Source: Brachionus plicatilis
Lineage: Eukaryota; Rotifera; Eurotatoria; Ploima; Brachionidae
NCBI GenBank assembly: GCA_010279815.1
Contig: QEOQ01000303.1
Span: forward strand, 1,864,001-1,880,266
Length of the DNA stretch: 16,266 nt
Direction of reading: 5' to 3'
Positions 10,139 to 16,266 of this stretch are shown one piece after another. Below the pieces are notes generated by a model. The model was not told the origin of the DNA. It was given only the letters and a program-made list of their open reading frames with translations, and searched no databases. The translations under genes and the position numbers were made by a program. How positions within the stretch are numbered: the stretch's first letter is position 1; every line of letters starts with the position of its first letter.

Positions 10139-10673
10139 TTTTAGATATTTTATTGAATTTTTTAAATTTAGTTTATTTTTTTCCAAAAGCAAAGTCTATT
10201 AATTATACAAAAATATTATAATTTATTTTGAACGCCTTGAACTTAATTTTTTTAAAAAAATTTAAAGTTTATGCTTTGAGATTAAAGTCCAATAGATATT
10301 GTCTATGGTTGATAAAATTTTTTTTTTAAATTTCAATTTCAATTATCAATAATCAAATCAATTTTTAAAAAATCAATTTTTTTCCAAATTTTTCATATAA
10401 AAATTGCTCATCACTTTCTTTCTAGTGCTAAGGGCTTAAAAGTATTTTTTGATTTAAAAAAAATTATAGCAATAGCTTATCTAATCATTTGAAAATACAT
10501 GAAATTGTTTTTTACTAATTTTTTTAAATTCCAAATATGAGATTTTTTTCACTATCAAAAAAATAAAAAAAAAGAAATAATTTTAATTTTTGAAGCGGCC
10601 TAATTTTGCTAAATATCTTAATGGAATGGAATTAATGGAATTAATTTGAAGTTACAAATATAGCCTGTTAAAT
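10139..10673. other. Divergent intergenic region, ACADS / secreted peptide
   Basis: About 530 bases of A/T-rich DNA separate two head-to-head genes, so it must carry both promoters. On the ACADS side I see no clear core element. A small direct repeat of TGGAATTAA occurs near 10625-10645. No gene is visible. Confidence 0.45.
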
Positions 10674-10712
10674 TATATAAATAGCACTCTTCTTGTCAAA
10701 TAATAATCATTA
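10674..10712 (+). promoter_or_regulatory. TATA box and initiator of the peptide gene
   Basis: TATATAAATAG at 10674-10684 is a textbook TATA box. An arthropod-style initiator (TCATTA at 10708-10713) lies about 30 bases on, and the peptide ATG comes at 10733. The implied 5' leader is only about 24 bases. This is the one clean core promoter in the window and suggests strongly regulated or tissue-specific expression. The start site is inferred from spacing. Confidence 0.6.
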
Positions 10713-10732
10713 AAGCCGAACAAAAAACAGAG

Positions 10733-10987
10733 ATGAATTTCAAGCATATTTTTGCCTTATTCATGATTATTGCCTTGATAGGTGGTTCATTGGTGGAAGG
10801 AAGAATTGGAAGAGGAAGATTGGGCTTTAGAGGAGGATTTGGCAGAGGTTTTGGCCGAGGGGGATTCGGCAGAGGCTTTGGTCGGGGAGGATTCGGCAGA
10901 GGCTTTGGACGATTTGGATATGGAAGAGGTTTTGGCCGAGGGGGCTTCGGAAGATTGGGACCTGGCTTTGGATATTGGCGAGGATAA
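10733..10987 (+). CDS. Secreted cationic Gly/Arg/Phe-repeat peptide
   Basis: A single exon encodes 84 aa. Residues 1-23 form a signal peptide: Lys/His near the start, a hydrophobic core FALFMIIALI, and likely cleavage after VEG. The mature part of about 61 aa has 14 arginines, no lysine or acidic residue, and no cysteine. It is built on the nine-residue unit GGFGRGFGR (three exact copies at 34-60, then degenerate copies) and ends GFGYWRG. A TATA box and initiator lie at normal spacing upstream and AATAAA lies 32 bases downstream, so this looks like a real gene. Gly-rich secreted peptides of this sort include antimicrobial peptides and cuticle, shell or silk components. The strong positive charge favours membrane or nucleic-acid binding, but the function is unknown. 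Another plus-strand frame is also open as an acidic shadow. Confidence 0.8.
   Translation: MNFKHIFALFMIIALIGGSLVEGRIGRGRLGFRGGFGRGFGRGGFGRGFGRGGFGRGFGRFGYGRGFGRGGFGRLGPGFGYWRG
10832..10939 (+). repeat. 27-base tandem coding repeat
   Basis: Four tandem 27-base units code for GGFGRGFGR three times and then FGYGRGFGR. The DNA units are close to identical (TTCGGCAGAGGCTTTGG recurs exactly), so the array probably grew by recent unequal crossing-over or slippage and may vary in length between individuals. Confidence 0.75.
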
Positions 10988-11018
10988 AAAAATTTTTTAA
11001 ATCAAATTTTATTTTCAA

Positions 11019-11024
11019 AATAAA
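11019..11024 (+). terminator. Polyadenylation signal of the peptide gene
   Basis: AATAAA lies 32 bases after the stop codon, which gives a very short 3' UTR. Confidence 0.5.
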
Positions 11025-11042
11025 AAATTTAAACCTTAGCAA

Positions 11043-11750
11043 CTTTTTTTTCGATCATAATGATTAGAATTATGAATTTTGACAGAGGGTGCCTCAATCT
11101 ATCAATAATAATTCAGGAATATAGTCATTTAAATAGCGACATTTGCAATTCATATGAATCAACTATCAACAAACAAATAAAGTTGCATTTGCACGAATTT
11201 GCTAATTTTTTACATTTACTTGCATTAGAATAAAACAGAAATGGAAGAACAAAAACGAAGTAATTTTGAAATCGAGTTGAAAAAATAAAAAATTTTTTTT
11301 TTTTTTTTTTCATAAAATGTAAGTAGTCGTCAGAGAGATTTTACACGCTTTGATTCAATTTGGTTTTGGCTTTCAAAGCGTTCTTTATTTCAAAACAACT
11401 ACTTGCATTCACTTTTGGCCAAGTGGTTCAGCTGAACATCTCTTTGTCGATTTAGCTTAATCTCACATGCTCTCTCAAGTCAATCAAAGCAAACTGATTG
11501 TGCAATTAAAATCAAGCAACATTGGTTTAAAATAGAAGATGATTTTGAAGCAAAGAAAGCCAAGCCAAAAAATTGTTTCATTAAAAACCAACTGGCTGTT
11601 CTAACTTCAGCTTAAAATTAAATTTTAAAATTCTCTTTGGCTTTAAATTTATTTTATTCTTCTTTTTTTTTTTTATTAAGCTTTTCTTCTAACACTTTTC
11701 AAATGAGTTTAGATAAAAAAACATATTGAAAAAGACAGTTTTAAAATATT
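11043..11750. other. 5' flank of the DDX6 gene
   Basis: There is no coding gene. A poly-T run of about 20 lies at 11291-11310. The part from about 11320 to 11620 is less A/T-rich and carries several short perfect inverted repeats: CGCTTTGA 11346-11353 with 11373-11380, and the 12-base palindrome GTTCAGCTGAAC at 11426-11437 with an E-box core CAGCTG. Another palindrome, ATTCATATGAAT, is at 11148-11159. This is probably the DDX6 promoter and leader. Pyrimidine-rich TTTTTATTAAG near 11681 could be a leader-intron acceptor. A short uORF (ATG 11703 to TGA 11729) precedes the start. Confidence 0.4.
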
Positions 11751-13323
11751 ATGACCATGGATACACAAAACGTAGCTAATGAGATCAAGTATGCCACCCA
11801 CTTTAGTCCAAGTTCCACAAGAATAATTCTTTTTTTTTTTTCTAAAGAGAAAACGAAGCTGGCTGGAAGACCAAACTTAGCCTACCTGCAAAAGACCGAC
11901 GGGTCAAAACCACTGTATTTTTTTTAAAATTTTTTTCACTGCTGGTTACTTAGGAGTGTGTTTTTAGGATGTTACGGCGACCAAGGGACACGAGTTCGAG
12001 GACTATTGTCTGAAGAGAGAGCTATTGATGGGCATTTTCGAGAAAGGTTGGGAAAATCCATCACCAATTCAGGAGGCAAGCATTCCAATCGCTCTGACTG
12101 GTCGTGACATTTTGGCCAGAGCCAAGAACGGCACTGGAAAAACTGGTGCCTATTTGATACCAATCCTTGAGCGCATCGACACCACCAAGGACAAAATCCA
12201 AGCGCTGATCATCGTGCCAACTCGTGAATTAGCTTTGCAGACAAGTCAAATATGCATTGAAGTATCCAAGCATATGGGATGCAAGGTTATGGCTACTACT
12301 GGTGGCACCAACTTGAAGGAAGACATTATGCGTCTGCAACAAACAGTCCATGTAGTTATCGCCACTCCGGGCCGTATTTTGGACTTGATGAAAAAAGGCC
12401 TTGCTGTGATGGACAATTGTAACATGCTTGTTATGGACGAAGCTGACAAATTGTTGTCCCAGGACTTCAAAAATATGCTAGACTCAGTAATCAGCTATTT
12501 ACAGCCGGATAGACAAATTTTGCTCTATTCCGCTACCTTCCCGTGCACTGTGGACGCTTTTATTGTAATTTTTTTTTCTTTTTTTTTTAAATCTAAAAAC
12601 AATTTTTTTATGAAATTTTTTTTTTTTTTATTAAAGAAAAAACATATGCACAATCCGTATGAAATAAACCTAATGGAAGAATTGACCCTCAAAGGTATCA
12701 CTCAATACTACGCCTATGTCCAAGAGAAACAAAAGGTGCACTGTTTGAACACCTTGTTTTCTAAATTACAAATAAACCAGTCAATAATTTTCTGCAATTC
12801 AACTCAACGAGTTGAACTTTTGGCCAAAAAAATAACTGAACTTGGCTACTCGTGCTTTTACATCCACGCCAAAATGCGCCAAGATCACCGCAACAGAATA
12901 TTCCACGATTTCCGAAACGGTGCTTGCCGCAACTTGGTTTGCTCTGACTTGTTCACTAGAGGCATTGACATTCAGGCCGTAAACGTGGTCATCAACTTCG
13001 ACTTCCCAAAAATGTCCGAGACCTACTTGCATCGTATCGGTCGATCAGGTAGATTCGGACACTTGGGCATTGCCATCAATCTAATCACCTATGATGACAG
13101 GTAACTTGCCACTGATAAAATTAAGTGTCTCGACTAAGTTTTTTGTCTTAGATTTGCCTTGCACAAAATCGAGCAAGAATTGGGAACTGAAATTAAACCA
13201 ATACCGAAGGTCATTGACCCCCATTTGTATGTTGCTGAGTACCAGACCGAGGGAAGTTTTAACGCGGCCGAATTGAAAGCCATCGACAACAGAGAGTACA
13301 GCCAAGAGAACCAACAACAACAA

Positions 13324-13355
<32 letters not shown>

Positions 13356-13413
13356 TCAAATGTTGCAGCAACAACAACAGCAAATGCACCAATTGGTCCA
13401 AGCTCAACCATAG
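11751..13413 (+). CDS. DDX6: DEAD-box RNA helicase DDX6/me31B/Dhh1, five exons
   Basis: This cytoplasmic ATP-dependent RNA helicase of P-bodies and germ granules represses translation and promotes decapping with EDC3, PatL1, LSM14 and CCR4-NOT. Exons: 11751-11788, 11848-11914, 11968-12564, 12637-13100, 13152-13413, giving 475 aa. Motifs: Q motif (GWENPSPIQ), Walker A AKNGTGKT 87-94, PTREL 119-123, TPGR 168-171, DEAD 192-195, SAT 223-225, SIIFCNS, RGIDIQ from 342, HRIGRSGR 366-373. The family-specific block [15 protein letters not shown] appears as [15 protein letters not shown] and separates it from eIF4A. The N-terminus is short. The C-terminus ends in a Q-rich tail (443-466) not found in most animal homologues I know. 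The first ATG (11751) is used; a second at 11757 has the stronger context ACCATGG and would remove two residues. Intron 3 (12565-12636) is 72 bases with no in-frame stop, so its retention would add 24 residues. Confidence 0.95.
13312..13383 (+). repeat. CAA/CAG (polyglutamine) coding repeat
   Basis: The repeat codes 14 glutamines, then HQML, then six glutamines, at DDX6 residues 443-466. CAA and CAG codons are mixed, which slows slippage and suggests the glutamines are kept by selection rather than being one pure expanding triplet. Confidence 0.85.
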
Positions 13414-13427
13414 ACTGGATCAATTAG

Positions 13428-13433
13428 AATAAA
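13428..13433 (+). terminator. Possible DDX6 polyadenylation signal
   Basis: AATAAA lies 15 bases after the DDX6 stop codon. That is unusually close but workable, and T-rich sequence follows it. Confidence 0.4.
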
Positions 13434-14256
13434 AATACTTTCTATCTTTTATTATATTTATTATTTTCAAAAACAAACACAAAAAAAAAAACAAACTATC
13501 ACACTCTACGATCAGCATATAAGATAAATTAAGTACCATGTTTTCCATCGCTATAATTTAATTTAAAAAAAGATTGTTTTTTGTAAAATTTTTTAAAATT
13601 CTTTTTTTAGAAATTTGATGTTGTTGCTTTGTTGGAACGTTTAGCTAATTCTTTTTTTTTCGGCCATTTTTTTTGATTTTAGTTAAAAATTTGTTATTTT
13701 AGATTTTGCTAAACACTTTATTTTAATCTGTTTAATATATTTTGTTACAAGAAAAACTCAAAAACATCAAACGACTAGCTTAATTTCTATCCTTTAGAGC
13801 TAATCAATCAAACCTTAGATTAATTTTTTTTGAGAATAAAAAATTTTAACTTTTACACAAAAAAAAAGATTAATTTTTTCTATCTTGTTCCATCGTTGAT
13901 ATATCTCATCTTATTGTAATTGTTTGTCTGTCTGTCCGTCTTTTGATGTGAACTCAAAAGTTAATCTTTTTTTTTGGGTAATAAAAAATTGTTTATTATT
14001 AGTTTTAAAATAAATATTCTAAAATTCATCTACAAAAATTCTTTTTAATCAGTAATTTTTAATTAATTCTTATAAAAAATTCAAAGCACATTGACTTCGT
14101 TCCATCGAAGCTCTAAAAATAATAATAAAAATAATATTTAATTGATTAAAATAAGCTAAGAATAATTAAAATAAATTTACAAAATACAAATATTCTAAAT
14201 AAAATTTTGTAAAATATAATTAATATAAAAATTTAGCTTCAATAAAATAGAGCAAG

Positions 14257-14292
14257 GGGACTACTGAATATAATGCCATTTGGGTTAGTCCC
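14257..14292. repeat. Hairpin in a small GC island
   Basis: GGGACTA (14257-14263) pairs perfectly with TAGTCCC (14286-14292) across a 22-base loop. It sits in about 50 bases of clearly higher GC within very A/T-rich DNA. It could be a small RNA, a transposon edge or a regulatory structure; nothing else supports a choice. Confidence 0.35.
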
Positions 14293-14697
14293 GGGATGTT
14301 ACCAAAATATTTTTAATAATAATAAAACAAATATTAAAATTGGAATAATTTATAACCAAAATTTAATATTGCATAATTAATAATTTTTTTAGATTTAAAT
14401 ATAGAAAAAATTTAACTTGTTCAGTCAGAATAAGAAAGAGGTAAGTTTATTTTTTAATTTTGGTCATTAAATTTATCTTTACTACCATAACCAAGAAAAA
14501 CGTCAAATTCAGAAAAATTCATGTGAATCATATGAACAAGTGACTTATAATTAGAAAAATAAAATATTTTTTTTTGTATTTTTAAGTCTAGAATTAATCA
14601 AGGTTGATTTATTTTAGTGTTTATTCTAAAGATGAGTTTTTTGAATGCTTTTAAATACTTATTAAATAAAAATAAAAATCTTTTGTTTTGTTCATGA

Positions 14698-14946
14698 GTT
14701 CAAGATTCAAAAGAGCAAGTAGAAGAAATTTTGAATTTAGCTTTCTCATGGTTAAGACAATTAGAGAAAAATTTTAAATTGTTAAATCGTATTTATGCAA
14801 TTTGTACTTAAAATGTTCATATACTTACAGTTGAATATATCAATAATCAATATAATATTGTTTATGAAAAATTTCAAGGCATCAGAAACACAAATTTAAT
14901 TAAAATTTATCGTGCATGTGATCTAAGAGTTAAATTACTTTGTTGA
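14698..14946 (+). pseudogene. Coding-like remnant with one internal stop
   Basis: One frame runs about 82 codons with a single stop (TAA 14809-14811). It reads like a helical protein: KEQVEEILNLAFSWLRQLEK before the stop, and VEYINNQYNIVYEKFQGIRN then LIKIYRACDLRVKLL after it, ending at TGA 14944. The composition is richer than random A/T frames here. An 80-base intron 14751-14830 (GTTAAG...TTACAG) is possible but does not join these two frames well. No family is recognised. The frame of the next open stretch (15049-15261) is the same, so both may come from one decayed gene or element. Confidence 0.3.
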
Positions 14947-15048
14947 TAAATGGAATGGAACACAAAAAAATTTTTTTTAGTTTGTTTTATTAATGTAATT
15001 TTAAAAATAAAATCTTTTTTATTTATTAAATTTGTTCTCAATTAACGG

Positions 15049-15261
15049 TTGATTTATTTAATGAGGACAAAACTAAAAATTTTTCTCACAATTGAAGAAA
15101 TTAAGCAAGATTTGACTAAAAATTTTCCACATATTTTGAGTAAATATCCAGGTTTCGAATATAAAGTCTGGTTAAAAGAGCGCTCAAATTATTGGGCTCA
15201 ACAAAAATTGAATTCAAAATATTCGAGAAATAGTATACAAAATTCGATTGATAAAATTTAG
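15049..15261 (+). CDS. Hypothetical small ORF, possibly a remnant
   Basis: A 70-codon frame opens with a TTG at 15049; the first ATG is at 15061 (MRTKLKIFLT) and gives 66 aa. It contains TIEEIKQDLTKNFPHILSKY and VWLKERSNYWAQQKL, with charged helical character and two tryptophans, unlike a chance A/T frame. It has no recognised domain, signal peptide or membrane segment. It lies just outside the Tc1-type element, and its neighbour upstream in the same frame is broken. It may be the 3' end of an eroded mobile-element or host gene. Confidence 0.35.
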   Translation: MIYLMRTKLKIFLTIEEIKQDLTKNFPHILSKYPGFEYKVWLKERSNYWAQQKLNSKYSRNSIQNSIDKI

Positions 15262-15344
15262 TTATTGATTTACAGTAGTGATTTGATAATAGGCTCCATG
15301 TTAAATTTACGTGATTTTACGCAAAAAATGGTAATTTTACTATT

Positions 15345-15670
15345 TTTTACGTAAATAGAAATAAAATTACCAATTTCTACGTTAAATTATGTAAAATCCA
15401 AAATTGCCGAAAAAATCTCAAATTTTTCATAAAATTTTGTTAAAAACACGATTTTGACTTCTGAATTTTTTGTTTTAATTTAATTTTTTACTTTCTCACG
15501 TAAAAATTAGTAAAATATGGTAAAAAAAGAAAAAAATCTAAAAAACAACAAAATTCCATCTGGTTCAAAACATCAAGGAAAAGTGCATGTATTGGGTGGT
15601 ATTTCTTACAAAGACTCCAAAAATTTGGTGATAAATGGTTATTTTTTAAAAAAGATTAATTTGGAGGAGA
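15345..15670. repeat. Left terminal inverted repeat, interrupted
   Basis: 15345-15472 and 15590-about 15670 align as the reverse complement of 16205 down to about 16000. Bases 15473-15589 (117 bases) are extra on this side. The extra block contains ACGTAAAAATTAGTAAAAT, which resembles a motif inside the terminus (ACGTAAAAATTGGTAATTT near 16169), so it may be a second piece of the same element family. Confidence 0.7.
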
Positions 15671-15683
15671 TTTAACCTTAAAA

Positions 15684-15878
15684 TTACCATTTTGAATAAT
15701 TTTTTAAAACTAAATTTTTATAATATATCCAATTAATATTGTTACGGTAAAGAAAATTTCGGCATAAATTAGACTTATGTTTAGGATCATTGTCTTGATT
15801 TAACTTAAGGTCAAATTTAGCTGCTTCAAAAGGTAATAAAAACTCATCTAATAAATCTCTATACATTACAGAATTCAT
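15684..15878 (-). pseudogene. Tc1-type transposase fragment
   Basis: This 64-codon minus-strand frame begins MNSVMYRDLLDEFLLPF and continues to LNQDNDPKHKSNLC and then FLYRNNINWI. That is the middle of the Tc1-family DDE catalytic domain. The Asp of QDN (residue 29) is the second catalytic acidic residue, and QDNDPKH is characteristic of Tc1-like rather than mariner-proper enzymes. The expected following block with SPDLNP and the third acidic residue is missing; the frame instead runs into unrelated sequence and stops. The first catalytic Asp and the N-terminal DNA-binding domains are also absent, and a stop lies two codons upstream of the ATG. It is a dead remnant. Confidence 0.8.
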
Positions 15879-15936
15879 TAATTATCTAAAAGGCTTTATT
15901 CAAATTTTAAAAGAACTTTAATATTTACGTATTATC

Positions 15937-15991
15937 CTGGCCATTCAAGTGTTCCAAAAATGAAGATTCATATGAATATTTGAATGGCCAG
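15937..15991. repeat. 12-base perfect inverted repeat inside the element
   Basis: CTGGCCATTCAA (15937-15948) is exactly complementary to TTGAATGGCCAG (15980-15991). The loop carries a second palindrome, ATTCATATGAAT (15966-15977). Read outward, each arm can encode Glu-Trp-Pro, as found in Tc1 transposases just before SPDLNP, so the arms may be inverted copies of one transposase segment. Confidence 0.55.
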
Positions 15992-15999
15992 CAATGCAC

Positions 16000-16205
16000 A
16001 TCTCAAATTAATCTTTTTAAAAAAATAACCATTTACCGCGAAATCTGTGGAACCTTTGTAAGAAATACCACCCCATACAAAAAAATTAAGAAGTCAAACT
16101 CGTATTTTTAACAAAATTTTATGAAAAATTTGAGATTTTTTGTCAGTTTTAGATTTTACATAATTTAACGTAAAAATTGGTAATTTTACTTCTATTTACG
16201 TAAAA
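16000..16205. repeat. Right terminal inverted repeat
   Basis: Uninterrupted copy of the terminus, about 206 bases, reverse-complementary to the left one. Shared blocks include CTCAAATTTTTCATAAAATT (left, read directly; right, read on the minus strand) and GGTGGTATTTCTTACAAAG. Differences are mostly single-base changes. Confidence 0.7.
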
Positions 16206-16266
16206 TTTAGTTAATTTAAATAATTAGTTAATTTTAATAATTAAATTGAAATATGGTATAATAAAT

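Larger units (their letters stand above)
13414..14697. other. Non-coding region after DDX6
   Basis: DDX6 has an AATAAA at 13428-13433, only 15 bases past its stop, so either the 3' UTR is tiny or a later signal is used. The rest is A/T-rich, with homopolymer runs, a short CTGT repeat near 13927, a small hairpin CTTTTGA/TCAAAAG (13940-13960) and a 13-base inverted repeat (AAAAAAAGATTAA near 13862 against 13961-13973). A GC-richer hairpin is at 14257-14292. I see no gene. Confidence 0.45.
15345..16205 (-). mobile_element. Rearranged Tc1-type transposon with long inverted termini
   Basis: The outer ends are perfect inverted copies of TTTTACGTAAATAGAA (15345-15360 and 16190-16205). The inverted similarity continues for about 200 bases per side at roughly 90 percent by eye. 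The centre, about 330 bases, encodes on the minus strand a piece of a Tc1-type DDE transposase. An intact Tc1 transposase needs about 1 kb, so this copy is deleted and non-autonomous. The left terminus carries a 117-base block absent from the right one. No clear TA duplication is visible at the assigned edges, so the true ends could lie slightly further out. Confidence 0.75.

Noticed and set aside
10782..11000. Second plus-strand frame across the peptide gene encoding a very acidic Glu/Asp/Ala protein
   Set aside because: It follows mechanically from the repeated GGN/AGA codons read one base over. It has no signal, no good start context and no independent conservation argument.
11125..11313. 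Minus-strand frame starting with a lysine run
   Set aside because: It begins in the poly-T tract and has A/T-driven composition. It looks like chance.
11413..11450. tRNA-like A box (TGGCCAAGTGGTTCA)
   Set aside because: There is no B box (GGTTCGANNCC-like) at a suitable distance on either strand and no cloverleaf or acceptor stem could be drawn.
13081..13407. Minus-strand frame with a long leucine run
   Set aside because: It is the antisense of the CAA/CAG glutamine repeat of DDX6. DDX6 itself is certain in the plus strand.

Overview
The window is eukaryotic and reads as a small-genome metazoan. It is very AT-rich and has four clear protein-coding genes cut by 18 tiny introns (about 45 to 72 bases). 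It also has one intronless secreted-peptide gene and fragments of Tc1/mariner-type DNA transposons. An alpha-1,6-fucosyltransferase (FUT8) gene points to an animal. The sequence alone does not fix the phylum; mites, rotifers and other compact-intron invertebrates all fit.

Layout: 1-2057 is AT-rich with no gene but holds a large imperfect foldback repeat near 290-465. FUT8 (+, 2072-4056, seven exons, 547 aa) is followed 302 bases later on the same strand by the mitochondrial methylcrotonoyl-CoA carboxylase beta subunit MCCC2 (+, 4359-6396, seven exons, 567 aa). A 2.4 kb gap follows. It carries a lone Tc1/mariner-like terminus (6880-6911), a broken coding-like stretch (7297-7677) and a GC-richer RNA-like foldback (7987-8119). 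Short-chain acyl-CoA dehydrogenase ACADS (-, 8813-10138, three exons, 409 aa) converges on MCCC2. A TATA-driven gene for a secreted, strongly cationic Gly/Arg/Phe repeat peptide (+, 10733-10987) diverges from ACADS. The DEAD-box translational repressor DDX6/me31B/Dhh1 (+, 11751-13413, five exons, 475 aa) has an unusual polyglutamine tail. The last 2.8 kb is decaying mobile DNA: coding-like remnants at 14698-15261, then a rearranged Tc1-type element (about 15345-16205) with roughly 200-base inverted termini and a fragment of its transposase.

Functionally the genes are an ordinary housekeeping mix. MCCC2 (leucine breakdown) and ACADS (butyryl-CoA oxidation) are both mitochondrial acyl-CoA enzymes. 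FUT8 acts in the Golgi and DDX6 in cytoplasmic RNP granules. No operon logic links them.

The most notable signals are these. Splice sites are strongly atypical: half of the inferred acceptors end in AAG, several after poly-A, and most donors lack G at +5. A GC-rich three-branched foldback in the 2.4 kb gap could be a small RNA gene. The cationic repeat peptide and the permuted Tc1 element also stand out. Exon joins were deduced by reading frame and remembered family conservation; no search was run.
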